In this document: positions 44,300-55,472 of the stretch, in pieces
Layout: every line of letters starts with the position of its first letter
Position numbering within the stretch: position 1 is the first letter of the stretch
From: Icerya purchasi
Lineage: Eukaryota > Arthropoda > Insecta > Hemiptera > Monophlebidae
NCBI GenBank assembly: GCA_039619475.1
Contig: CM077115.1
Location: 182,868,106 to 182,932,105, forward strand
DNA length: 64,000 nucleotides
Direction: 5' to 3'
Position numbers and translations under genes: made by a program
The notes under the pieces: model-generated
What the model was told of the DNA's origin: nothing
What the model saw: only the letters and a program-made list of their open reading frames with translations
The model's database searches: none

Positions 44300-45143
44300 G
44301 GATACTTGTTCGGAATTTGGTTTTACTGCTTATAGCTCTCAAGTGTTCGCTACTGCACAATCGTCGAATACCAATTTATGTCTATACAGATTATCTATAT
44401 TGCGGCATTAAATAAATATAGGAGCATAATTTTAGCTATAAGATTGCAAAGGTTCTCGCGACATTCGATATATTGATCAACAGATCAGATACATTCGTAG
44501 ACAAATTGGAACTTTTTTATGTTACGCCATTAAATTAAAAACTCCATCGTGATAATTCTAGAGTTGTTTAGATTTTTCCCGATCGCAGTCTCGAATTTTC
44601 TATTGAAAATTACAGCGAACAGTTGAAATAAAGTAAGACCCATAACCTTGACAGGGTGTCGGGAATTATGAAATTCACAGAGTGTATCGAGTCTAATGTA
44701 TCTGAAGAGAATATTGGAGTTAGTTTCTTCCTCTAGCGGGAGTAGTTGAAGTGCTCAACTGTGTACGTCAGATTTAATTATAGTACGATTTTCGGCATTT
44801 AAAGTAAAATTTACATTGAATAACTTTTGCTATGGGAGCGAAAAGAAGCAACAAATTATTTTAAAACCCGGAAGACGTCAGCCTAAATGTAATCGAAATA
44901 TTCTTCATAACTCGAAATTAATTAAATATTATACCGGAGGTGACCGTTCCGATCAGTTACCTGAATTTCAAGAACATTTAAAAGTACACAAACAGTCATC
45001 ATCATCAGTGTATCAGCCTGTCGGCCGGTTCGTCCCATGTATCAATTGCTTCCATCCAAGCCTGTCGCAGGATTTCTTCTTTAATTATTCCGGATAAGTC
45101 ATTATTCCACCTGATTTATGTATATATAAAAGAAATAAAAAAT
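44300..45143. other. No recognisable gene
   Basis: Short frames only (for example 44,816-45,097), no motif seen, no repeat apart from homopolymers. Confidence 0.45.
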
Positions 45144-45536
45144 AAAACTTTTTTGATAATAGCCTTTTATTTACGCTCTAAAAAGTACAAAATAACTCTT
45201 AATTAGTGTGCGACTACCAGATACGCATCATAACATTGAAATCTGAGAAAATATACTGAAAAATAAAAGCGGGAGCCGCAGTTACAAAAACTTTTTCGAT
45301 GTGTGTATAGTATTGTGATGCAAAACGATGGAACAACATTAAATAGTGATTGTAGTTTTGGCTTAGGATGTATTATAATATTAATGTTTAATTATTAATC
45401 TGCGGTCCCTGCTTTTATTTTTCAGAATATTTTCTCAGATTTTAATGTTAAAATGCGTATCTGGTAGTCACGCACTAATAAAGTGTTATTTTGTACTTTT
45501 TAGTGCATAAATAAAAGGCTATTTTTAATAAGTTTT
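45144..45536. mobile_element. Long-TIR element (foldback/MITE-like), 393 bp
   Basis: The left arm (45,144-45,281) and the complement of the right arm (45,400-45,536) are about 137 bp each and agree at roughly 85-90% by eye. Shared blocks include ATAGCCTTTTATTTA, CTAAAAAGTACAAAATAAC, GACTACCAGATACGCAT, AATCTGAGAAAATAT and CTGAAAAATAAAAGC. The centre is only about 118 bp and non-coding. The ends are AT-rich, so a target duplication is hard to define. No family is assigned. Confidence 0.85.
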
Positions 45537-45769
45537 TTTTTTTTCTTTATTTTCTTTATTTTTTTAATTTTTTATTTTTTAGTCTAGACTTTTTACTATG
45601 AATTTCAATAAAAAACAATAAATTTAGAATTTTATTTTATTTTATTCAATATCTTGATTAATAGGACATTTACAGAAATTTGTGTTACATTTTATTAAAT
45701 TTCAATTATATTGTCTTTTGTTTTTCATACAATACATACCGAATCCCCAACATATGGAGCACAATGTCT

Positions 45770-46475
45770 GACTAATAGCGCGATCTTTCCATTGATATAT
45801 CACATGACCGAAAAAAAAAAAAAAATTTTTTCAAACTTTCTAGCTTTTGGCGTCCCAAGGGTCCGGTTTTAAAGTTGGAAACCCAGGTGTTCCAAAGTAA
45901 ATAAATACACAAGGATGTGCATTATTTTAGCCTTGTTCAAAATTTTTAGCTATAAAGCTGAGCCATAAGCGGACACGTCGTTTTTTGTGCTCTTTTAAAC
46001 TTTTAGTAAAAAGTTCCAATGTTTCGTTAAGAAAATGAAATATATACGAGTTTGTTCCCGACAAATAGCCCTCTTTCCATCAGTATATCGAATGCCCGGA
46101 AAAAAAAAATTCCCCAAAAGTTCGAGCTTTTGAAGCCCCGAGAAGCTAATTTTAAAGTTGGAAACCTAGATGTTCCAAACTAAAGAAATATACGTGCATG
46201 TGCATGTTACCAAACCTTGTTCAAAACTTTTAGCTATAAGACTCACGCCGCAAAGGAGGGGGACCTGCATGTTAGATCTTTCGCTTTTTTGAACTTTTCG
46301 TAAACTTCGAAAGTTTCATTAAAGAAATAAAATATGGTTTAGTTCTCGACAAATAACGATCTTTCCAACAATATATCACATGCCCGAAAAAAAATATTTT
46401 TTTTTCCAAAAGTTCAAGCTTTCGGCGCCCCGAGGGTCTAGTTTTGAAGTTGGAAACCCGGATGTTGCATATTAT
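45770..46475. repeat. Tandem array with 288-bp period, about 2.4 units
   Basis: The word CTTTCC that starts a conserved block recurs at 45,785, 46,073 and 46,361, exactly 288 bp apart each time. Each block continues with a TATATC segment, an A-run, an AAGTT/CAAGCTTT-like segment, a GTCCC/GCCCC-GAG segment and AGTTGGAAACCNGGATGTT. The unit also contains CCTTGTTCAAAA-TTTTAGCTATAA and (C/T)GACAAATA. Divergence between units is visible but the spacing is preserved. No protein is encoded. It could be a local satellite or the internal repeat of a larger element. Confidence 0.88.
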
Positions 46476-49022
46476 TGTATTGTCATCTATAACAAGCATT
46501 TCCGCAAAAGGACATTTTTTTAATTCATCAGAAAGTAGGTGAAAAATCATTTGCAAGATTCCCCCCCAGACAGACAGAATGACAAAGCGAGTTAAATAAA
46601 AGGCTATAATAGAAAAGAAATGAATTACGTTGATTTTTAGTCCCATTGATAAAATTAAGATTTTTCCGACTGACTTTTTTTTCTGCGTATCGATTAATTT
46701 GACATATTTGATCCGTATGTTTTCATGTTTAGCAGATAGAGCAACTTTGAGTTAAATAAAATGCTACAATAAAATGCAAGCTATATTTTCGCACATATTG
46801 TTCATGTATTATTAAAGTATTCTCGCGTTATACAAAAACCAGGAGGGGTATAATAATAAAACTCTATGATCTGCGTACACAGCGAGAGCGAGTTTTAAAC
46901 GGGATATTAAACCCGTCGCACGAATATCATAAATAATCATTTTCAATCGGGAAATACGCTACAATTTGTTACGTCCAGAAATATTAATTAACAGGCGTAT
47001 TTTTAATAACTTGCCAGAGAATTTCTTAATTACGTGTAATTTCTCTATTTCTAACCAATGTTGCACGTTACCGATTATTTTTTTTCAATTATTAGAATAA
47101 ATTGCAATTTTAACAAAAACTGGATAAGAATTTGTCTACGGCGATTAATTATAAAAGTGATAATTGCAGTGATTAATGAAACAAAATTATGAAGCAGCGA
47201 TGGTTTTTCCTAAATCAAATCGAATTAATTTTTATCAAGATTAATTAAAGCGGACGACGATTTTCTGAATAAACGTTTTAATATTTGAATATCCGGGCGT
47301 GATCGTTTTAATGTGTTTCAATAGCAAATTTCTCTCTACTCATAAATTCATTTTTTTTCACGTTTAAATTGAAAATTGAAAAAATTACTTAAATCTTAAT
47401 CAATCAGATAGTCAAAAAAAAACTAAAAATCCCCGGAATATTTAAAAATCCCTGTCCCTTCGTCAACGTCAGCTGACAATTGAACATCAGGAAGAATTTG
47501 CTTTTCGAGGATTAATTGTGCAGGGAACAACGATGATGCTCCGAGTATATGATTTTTAATTCTATTTTTTTTTTCATTTCTAGTGCTCATATTTACTAGT
47601 ACGCAATAATTATAGTGGCGCTGTAAGTTACTATATTTGTCGATGACCACTTCTGCAATATGCACGCAAGATAATAAAATAGGAGTAGAATACTGTATAA
47701 GATTATCCGCTTACTTTCATCGTAAATTACAATAGACGGAAATACTTTTTTGTAATGCACGGGTTGAGGGTGCGGTGTAAAAATTAAATGTTTCGATAGT
47801 TTTTAACAATTAGAAATGCTGCGGAGTACAATTGAAAAGTGATCAAAGGCTCGCGGTTCGTGAGTCAAGTAGAGAAGGTGGCAAAGATCAAAATTTAAAA
47901 AAAACGAGATAAGTTAATTATATATTATAATTATTCTTGACTTATGATCTAGTCGACTGCAATAAGTGACCGAAATTCTCATGTTCGTAATTAATAAGTA
48001 ATCGCAATCTTGTAAATGTTGATTAAAAATTCTTAACTCTGCTTTAAAAGTAATTGTGTTAATTTTATTTACTTTTTGCTAAACCGTGAGCACGGGTGAT
48101 CGTTAAAAAGCGAAAATTACTCGTTCAATGTAATTTCCTAACAGGTAACTCTTTAATCAGTGTCTAGATAAACCTCTACCGTAAATTTCACTAGAAACGT
48201 TTGATTTCCGAAAAGCGAGTTAGTTATCACAGGCGAGCATAAAACATACCGACATCGTGATTCGCTGTTTTTTATGCGCTTATTCCACTTTTTAGTAAAA
48301 CGACACAATATAACAATAAAAAAGGATATATGTCGGAAAAAATGGCGGAGGTAGGTGGCAGGACGGTAAAAGGCTTAGGCCGGTAGGCCGACCGTGGTAT
48401 AAACTCTTCCAGAATGATACTTTCATCTAAGATTATGGCTTGCCCGAGATTGCCCTTGCAATTCTTTTAGCGGTTATATTTTACGATTTTTCTCCATCAT
48501 TGATATACCGATATAAAAAAAATGTCGAATATTTCACGGAACGACTTTTGTATATAGAATTATTATTGCGAGAATCGAAACAGTTTTTGTCGGAAACCGA
48601 CCCTCCTAGAACGATTCCGGTCAACCCCGAAAAATCCGAATAGCAACGAATCCTAATTTTACACCTCCTTTGAAGCTGTACCGCTGCAATGCAATACATA
48701 TAGATCTCCGTCTCGCTGACAACCTTTTTCATCTTGCACGAGCATATGGAACGTTTCCAACCCTTTTCTTTTTTCAATATCGATTAAATATAAACGGCTC
48801 GAAGTTGCATCAAAATCAAATAGCACACGCTCTATAACATGTTTTCCTCTGATAGTTGCCGCTTTCTTAATAACATTTTCATCTAATTTTTTCTCTCTTA
48901 ATTGTTCACTCTATTCCGCTACTATCTACAGTCGTTCTTTCGTCTTGAAATTTTATTTATTTTTGTAACTTTTAAAACTCCCCGGCATACCATATTACCC
49001 TGCCATGAGTAGTTTATTCTAC
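46476..49022. other. No recognisable gene
   Basis: Directly after the tandem array GAGTTAAATAAAAGGCTATAA (about 46,589) has a diverged echo, GAGTTAAATAAAATGCTACAA (about 46,750), so a further short repeat may exist there. The rest is AT-rich without motifs. Confidence 0.45.
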
Positions 49023-49089
49023 CTCGGTAGCAATCGCCTCTGGTAAACACCGTTAAGGTGATGAAGAAGCCCCTGAGGCATATACCGAG
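49023..49089. other. Nested stem structure, possible remnant of a structured retroelement leader
   Basis: Three nested helices can be drawn: CTCGGTA/TACCGAG (49,023-49,029 with 49,083-49,089), GCCTC/GAGGC (49,036-49,040 with 49,075-49,079) and CACC/GGTG (49,048-49,051 with 49,057-49,060) closing a 5-nt loop. The inner hairpin resembles the ACCT-5 nt-AGGT hairpin of the leader at 34.2 kb. No EN-RT ORF follows, so it is an orphan. Interpretation is tentative. Confidence 0.35.
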
Positions 49090-49239
49090 CGAGTTTGGTG
49101 GTTGTAATATTTAAGTTCTCGCAACTTCCGTCCTTGGTATATACTCTTTGTTAAAATTTCAGTACATATATCAAAATGAATACTGATGTTTTTTTTTATT
49201 CATTTTTTTCTTCTTTTTTTTATGGCACTTCTCGAACGA

Positions 49240-49640
49240 AACTTAGAAGAAATACGGAGGGAAGAGCGTCATCGAAATGGAAATTCGGTCAAAGTAAGAG
49301 AGGCGATGATGATTAAGCAGGGAGCGCCCAAGAGCTAGCATCTGAGAATGTGAAGGAGAAGGGCATTCAAAAAAGACACGGTTAAAGTCACGGTTCAGAT
49401 AAAGAGAATAACACGGAGAAGATGTGAGGACAAAACGAAGGCTAAAAGAAGGTAGTAGTAGAATATGATTAAGCCGTGAGTGAATAATAGAACCGATAGC
49501 GGAAAAACGAACCAAAGAAAAATCACATATAACTATGGATTGTATGGTAGGTTGATCAGAAAGGTGATCAGATCGTTCATTAGAAAAGAATGAAAAATGA
49601 ACGTCGGCCCAGATTCTAGAGTCAAAATAATTAAATATAT
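49240..49640 (-). pseudogene. I-like ORF2 C-terminal fragment
   Basis: The minus strand reads SRIWADVHFSFFSNERSDHL, then LVRFSAIGSIIHSRLNHILL, SFSLRFVLTSSPCYSLYL, NRDFNRVFFECPSPS and ends LFPPYFF. This matches in order KSWLDTYITSFSN, SSITRLRLNHNCLPSSLFRF, VSSPYCNFHP and DANHILFECSLL of the long copy. The Cys pair before the His is lost. It lies directly before the A-rich 3' end. Confidence 0.78.
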
Positions 49641-50078
49641 GCGAGACCGAAAGTGGATTTTGCTACCTCAATTGCAGTACATTCAACCTTTAGGAAGGGA
49701 TAATAGGAAACATTATTAGCGGCAATTACGCAATCAAACAGATTGTCTGTTTGTCTCAGAACATGAAAGACAGAAAAGATAACCATACTGTGTGAAAAGA
49801 AAAACAAAAAGGAAAATGGGAAAGTGGGACAAAGGGGCAGAGAAAGGAAAGCCTCTACTATACACTTTCTTGTTATTTTATAGTACTACAGAATAGAAAA
49901 AAATTGGAATCAGTTGGAATGAATGTTACTAAAAAAAGAAAGCGAGATAAGGAATCGACAAAGAAAAGAAGTAGCACCAATGTTGTTTGAAGCTACTCCT
50001 TCTTCGTGATAAGCCAGCATAGAAAAGAAATTAGAAGTGTTAGCGAGTTATCGTCGATAAAAAAGGTGGAGAAGTATT

Positions 50079-50345
50079 TTATTCCAACAGTGAAATTGTG
50101 CAGAGGGTCGCCAGACTTATTAGGAGCGCAACTATTTCACGACGAAGAAATACGATTTGTTGGAAGGGAAGGAAACTAAGAAGAAGTTTTGTAATGAGAT
50201 TTTTGATTACCAGGTTTGTAGAAGGAGGGGGATTCGGGACGAATTGTGATCTTAGACAGAGAAGGATATGAAGGTGAAAAACTTTAGAAAAATTGGAAGG
50301 AGGGGTAGTGAAGGATTTACCATCGGCGTGTGAATGTGTGGCCAT
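50079..50345 (-). pseudogene. I-like ORF1 tail (Ser/Pro-rich)
   Basis: An 88-codon minus-strand frame, Ser/Thr/Pro-rich at its start (HADGKSFTTPPSNFSK, VPNPPPSTN), then hydrophobic after an apparent frameshift. By position it corresponds to the tail of ORF1 seen at 14.2-14.6 kb (HNFPTIHSSPPTKSLTF). Sequence similarity is compositional rather than clear, so the assignment rests on order within the copy. Confidence 0.45.
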
Positions 50346-50430
50346 ATTTTTTTTTTTTATTTTTTTTTTTATTTTTATTTTTTTTTGCCACGCCAGTCGA
50401 AGATGACTACTATTGGCACTACTGACGACC
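50346..50430 (-). mobile_element. Very short nested I-like 3' tail with poly(A)
   Basis: Minus-strand reading GTAGTCATCTTCGACTGGCG, TGGC and then an A-rich tail of about 40 nt (T-rich 50,346-50,386 on the plus strand). The word order resembles the 3' tail of the long copy (GGTCATTGCCCTTGGTTGGCG before poly(A)). It separates the two ORF1 pieces. I infer a strongly 5'-truncated insertion of the same family; no TSD was found. Confidence 0.45.
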
Positions 50431-50435
50431 CTATA

Positions 50436-50760
50436 CTAAAAAGAAAAACAGAAATTTAAGCAAATTATCTCTTCTCCCAGCGGATCATTACTCAATTTAA
50501 ATGTTAAAACCTCGCGGCAGTTCTTATAAGCTATTATCCGTTTAATTTTCTTTTTGTTAGCCCATTCGAGGCATGCACGATCATTGACGCAATGAAACCT
50601 TTTATAGTTGCGACAGAGAAAGGATTCTTCAAGACTGATGCAGTCAGCAATTGAATGCTTTAAAACACAACGTGAACATATACTGGAGGGCCATGACAAT
50701 TGACCGCGATATGACTTTAAAGGAAGTATATGGCGTATTAGGTAGGTAACCGAACATTGG
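50436..50760 (-). pseudogene. I-like ORF1 (gag-like) with two Cys/His knuckles
   Basis: The minus strand reads VTYLIRHILPLKSYRGQLSW, then ICSRCVLKHSIADC (a C-x2-C-x4-H-x4-C-like knuckle) and FLCRNYKRFHCVNDRACLEW (a second knuckle with the second Cys replaced), followed by KKKIKRIIAYKNCRE. Gag-like ORF1 proteins of I-type LINEs carry such knuckles, which bind the element's RNA. A pattern ending in D..C..W before a basic helix is usual for them. The second knuckle has lost a ligand, and a stop lies upstream, so it is non-functional. Confidence 0.7.
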
Positions 50761-52119
50761 ATGCGACAGAAAAACGGAGTTCAAATATGGAAATAAATTC
50801 TATAAAGAACAGATTTCGAAAGCTTCAATTTTACGAAGCGAGTGGCAATTTTATCAGCGGAGCGACAGATACGTCGGATGGAAATAACGGGGATTGGGAA
50901 TTTAAGTCCGCCGCAATATTATCTTCCGAGGAGGCGGAATGTAGATCGCTAATAACGTGCATTCTGAACAGTCCTGCTAAGAATGTAGACTTTAAGATTT
51001 TTTCCAAAAAAAAATTTAGAGTGCGTTAGGAACAAGTTTGCAGAAGAAGCCGAAGGAAAAAAAAAGTAATACGACCTTTGCCTTGTAAGATAACATTCAG
51101 AAAGGAGAAAGAAACTGAATAAATTGGCCTCGCAAAGGCTAAGGGTTTGTTATAGTATGTATTCTGCCATAGAAAACAGACTGGAGTTACTATTAATATT
51201 ATTATCACCATTATTAGGTGCAGAACTATTAAAACTACCCGTATTATTATTAGCATTATTATTATTATTATTCTAGTTTCGTTATTCTTTTAATATTTCG
51301 GTATGTTTAGTCCGCGAAAAGATGAAACTTGAATAGGTGATCATCTCTACAAATGTACGTATGCGTTGTACTCGGAAAAATTTTGCACTCGCCGTATTTA
51401 TATTAAGTCGTATTCCATTACGTTTAAATACTCATGTTATTATCGTTTTGTTACATTTCGACAACTTTCATATTGTATCTACTACCAAATAATTATTAGC
51501 TTTTGAAATTCTTATTAATAATATATGTATACCGAAAATAATCTGGATTAAGTTATTTTCATTTCAAAAAAATGTTATTGCTATTCAATTATTAATGCCA
51601 TCACTCGCGCAATTATTAATAATAAATAAATATTTGATTTGATTTGGTTATTAGTATTATTATTACTATTGGAGTTCAGTTGCATTTAATTTAATTTCAG
51701 TTATATGTAATAACAGTTAAATTTAATTTATGCTTATTAGAATATTATTACAATTATTTAATCTACACAGGTACTCACGTGAATGAATAAATGAGTGGGT
51801 ATATGTGTACATATGTAAATATAAATATTAAAATGGGCTGTAAATATAGGAGATTAACTAGTCTAGGTTAAAAGATATACACAAATTTTAGGATGTATTA
51901 TGTAATTACAAATAAGCACACAGAGCATTAATGTAAGCATGAACCAAACAAATATGTTTCGTAAAATAAAAACCAGTTTTAATTTAAATTTGTTTATTTG
52001 TTTAATTTTGTTTTTCAATGTAATCTTAAATTGGTACATGTTCCGGTTATAAGCGCCTCCTAAATTAAAGTATGCCTGTGATTTATAAATCGTTATCTTG
52101 TAATATATTTTTTATATTT

Positions 52120-52164
52120 TTATTATTATTATTATTACCCATACTAATACCATTGTTTTTGTTA

Positions 52165-52212
<48 letters not shown>
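52120..52212. repeat. (TTA)n microsatellite
   Basis: About 93 bp of TTA/ATT trinucleotide repeats with a 30-bp interruption; the right half (52,167-52,212) is nearly pure. On the minus strand it reads as an Asn run, an artefact of the repeat. Confidence 0.9.
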
Positions 52213-52215
<3 letters not shown>

Positions 52216-53980
52216 CTAAATCCCCAGAGCTTAGTGGGTAATATAGTGGTATTACTAATAATTGTTATTGATATTACTATTACTGCTAGGATTAATAATC
52301 GTGGAATTCCTATTACAGCTACCGAAATTATTTTCTGATAATTCGGCTGTGGGTAAGCGATTTGATTTCCGCTTGATGGAAAAATCACAGTTCATCTGAA
52401 TATTTTTAGGGGATTTGGAGTTATTAGAGAGGCCGCAATGACGCTCATCTAGAGCAGAACCGTAAGGAACAAAATAAAAACAAAGGAAAAAGAAAGAAAA
52501 AAGAAAAGAACAAAAAAAATCTCGAAGGTAGAATAGCAGCTGTACCTCTTGAATATGTATTAAATTAGATCAAATTAACGAGGGTAGCAGTATAAACCGA
52601 GAATATTAAATGAAAAAAATGTATTACGTTATTAGATAAAACGGAATAGTCTCACCGTTTAAACTTGTAAGATCGACGTGAACGAGTTATTGATAATGTG
52701 AAACAGTAGTAACTTATCACAAACAGAACGATAGTGATCGAATACTGCGATGTGAAAAACTGAAATGAATCAAAATGCGATAGAAATAGAGGTCAGATAA
52801 CGTAAAAAAGTGGAGGAATTTTAGTACTGATATATTGGTTGCATCCTTTTTTTTTTTAAAAACTATACATTCAACAAATTTCCGAGATGCAACTTTTTGA
52901 TGAAAAATAACAAAATTACTTTTGGTGACATATTCGAGCTAATATTTATTTTTCACCGATCGCGAAAATCCACTTCTGCTTGGTGTTTGCCTTCCGATCG
53001 CCTAATATTAAAAAATTTTAAAATATCCACATGAAAAAAAAAAAAATCATTTTAAAAATCAGTAATTGTTAATAACGAAAACTAGTACACAACAGGGATA
53101 AAAGTGCCAACGCGTCAGACGGATCAACGCTAATCGTTGCGAAACTGACCGATGAAAATTTAACTTGAAGTAATTGATTTGTCGTGAAAAAAGGTATGAA
53201 AAATCTTCAAAACTGAGCCAATTTTTAGACGGAGACTGATAAGCGACGAGAATTTTAATTACGCTTTGCAAAAACTGAACGGTGACCCGAATTTTTTTTT
53301 TTTTCGTAATCTATTTCGAGCTACGAAATCCGTGAAAACGTACAAACCACTTCCGAAAATACCCGATGTAAGAGCTGCTTTCAGTCTGTCGCTTTTATCT
53401 GCAAACACGAAATCACTCTTACAAACTGTGGGAAAGAACTGGAAATAAAAACAAAAAAGGAAACATTCGTAAAATAGCGTATCACTCGTATTGTTTTCGC
53501 AGAAGAAATCTTTCGGCTGCCTGTTCTGCGAAAAATAAACCGAAGAAGACCTTCTCCAGTTGTGGGCAAGTGGAACGAAGTAGCGCGCCGTATGATAGAA
53601 TCAATCTCTGAAGCGTTAAAAGATTATACACGCTTGTACGAGTACGTTAGCAAAAACATTTATATGGCAGCCGAAACTTTTTAAGTAAAATATCTGGTTG
53701 CCTGCTTTTCGTTGCAAAAGCTTTAAGCACTAGGCGGCTATATATACTTTTAGAGCTTTTAACTGTTTATATAATAATACGTTATGCAAAAAGACGCAAA
53801 CATATACATGTATAGAGCGCACAGACATACAAACACACTTTAACTCGTAATGAGAACGACTCTTAATACAATCTCCTTGTAAGTCAGCAGTGTAGGGTCT
53901 CTGTCGCAATATCTCATTTCCGAGTAATCGGACAGCAACCGCTAGATAAATTTTCGCCCGGAGCAATGTTAATGGAAAGA

Positions 53981-54050
53981 AAATGTTCAAGAAAATGTTC
54001 AAGACAATGTTCGAGAGACGGTGCTCGAGAAAACGTTCGGGAGAATATTT
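53981..54050. repeat. 12-bp tandem minisatellite
   Basis: Two identical units AAAATGTTCAAG (53,981-53,992 and 53,993-54,004) are followed by diverging units ACAATGTTCGAG, a GGTGCTCGAG unit and AAAACGTTCGGG. About five to six units in all. No reading frame role is supported. Confidence 0.75.
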
Positions 54051-55189
54051 TTGCTTCCATTTCGTGTGGCTAAATTTTTGTCGGCGAAAACATTATCTCG
54101 CCATCCGCGCGCCGGTGATTCGAAAAAAGTGTGGCAAAGGTTCACCTTGTGCTCCGGGGTAACATGCCGCTTCCGTATTCGAGTGGTGAAAGCATTTACA
54201 GCGGCCGGTTAATTCTGTTCGGGAACGCGAAACAGAGACGCACCACCGTTAAGATGTTTTCATTACGAGTGAGTGATTCAACAGCGCACGGACCGCATCT
54301 CGTCCGCACTAGTCACTCAGATGGTAAGACAAAAAATGAACACTAATAAAGATTTCGCTTCCGCGTACCCCATCGTCACATTATCGGTGCGGAAACATAA
54401 AAACATCTTTCGATAATCGACCTTCTGGATTTTTCAATCGAAAGATAAAAGTTAAAAGCCATTAAAATTCGAAAGCGTTACGCGGACCGTTTATATATTT
54501 CGCCGGACGGACCGGATAAATTATTTGTCTTACAGAAATAGAAAAAGAATATTTCGTGAATGCCACCGGCACGAAGAACTTCTCTCCCGCAGCTAATATT
54601 AATGACGCTTTCGGCTTTGGTAGTGGCAACGTTTAATGACGAAAACGCTTTTCGGGGTTTTCTTTTTTTCTTCTATGCGCAATCAGGCTTTTGAGTGGTT
54701 TTCTGTAAAAATGCGTCTGAAAAAGTGGAAGTGTTTACCTTTCGACTTTTTTTCTAAATTCCCCCATTCTTTCAAAAAGACTTTTTAATATGATCAAAAA
54801 TTGCGGCCTAGAATAAATATTTACAATAAAATTTAAGAGCAGGATTTAATACTTTGTTTTCTTATTGGTTTTCAAAAGCTTTAATGAAATTGAGGAATTC
54901 TGAATACGGGGAGAAATACTATCACGTAATTCGATCGATAGGGAAGACGAAAAAAATCTCTATAAATTCCACATTCACGTAGCACCCCGATCGAAAAATT
55001 ACTGACTGATAACAAACCTAGCGCAGAAACGAATATTTTAGAAAAATCACGAACATGCACAATTTAAACATTATTATAAAATTGAAAATATATTAGTATT
55101 CATTCTTTTCAAGAATTAAATAAACTTAATTTACCTCCCGATGCAATTAACTATCATTTTAGAAGTATTATGGAATTTCAGTATCCTCG

Positions 55190-55472
55190 TTATATGCAGA
55201 TCTCGCGGACGATGCCAAATTTCCAGGTACCAATCAAGATGTGGGTGTTACGTTCCGCATCCCGAATTTTTTTATACAGAAATTTATACAAACTTCATGA
55301 AACGAATAACTCATTTTCATGTTTATGTCCACCTCTTGAAAACGTAAACGATTTTAAATATTTAGGAGTACATATGTATATATATCGATAGATCCTTGAA
55401 CTGGAAAAACACGTTCAAGTTTTAAATTCGGAAATAAGACAGTCAATTCCAGTTTTATACAAATTAAAGCAG
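55190..55472 (+). pseudogene. Decayed Jockey-like RT fragment
   Basis: Frames read YADLADDAKFPGTNQ, ENVNDFKYLGVHM, LNWK and VQVLNSEIRQSIPVLYKLKQ. This is the order catalytic box, FKYLGV motif and thumb helices of Jockey-type RTs, with frameshifts between. It ends abruptly at 55,472 where the tail of an antisense element begins, so the latter inserted into it. Confidence 0.68.

Larger units (their letters stand above)
49189..50760 (-). mobile_element. Antisense I-like copy with ORF1 knuckles, large internal deletion and a nested tail
   Basis: Order on the minus strand, from right to left: ORF1 with Cys/His knuckles (50,760-50,436), ORF1 tail (50,345-50,079), then, after only about 300-400 bp, the post-RNase-H part of ORF2 (about 49,640-49,240) and an A-rich 3' end (49,189-49,220). 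EN, RT and RNase H are gone, so there was a large internal deletion. A short poly(A)-tailed fragment (50,346-50,430) interrupts ORF1. The order ORF1-ORF2-tail proves a single original element rather than scattered pieces. Confidence 0.75.
50761..55189. other. No clear gene; several simple repeats
   Basis: A 90-codon frame (50,757-51,029) overlaps the antisense I-like region and is probably chance. A TTTGATTTGATTTG tail-like run lies at 51,633-51,646. The stretch 52,120-52,210 is dominated by TTA repeats. I see no exon-like conserved protein segment anywhere in these 4.4 kb. Confidence 0.45.

Noticed and set aside
49048..49065. Hammerhead ribozyme core (GTGATGAAG resembles CTGATGA)
   Set aside because: The conserved C is replaced and no GAAA segment follows a stem II, so the core cannot form.
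50757..51029. 90-codon plus-strand frame starting MDATEKRSSNMEIN
   Set aside because: It abuts the antisense I-like ORF1 region and may simply be the complement of upstream element sequence; no domain seen.
52120..52388. Asn-rich protein encoded on the minus strand
   Set aside because: It is a translation of the TTA microsatellite, not a gene.
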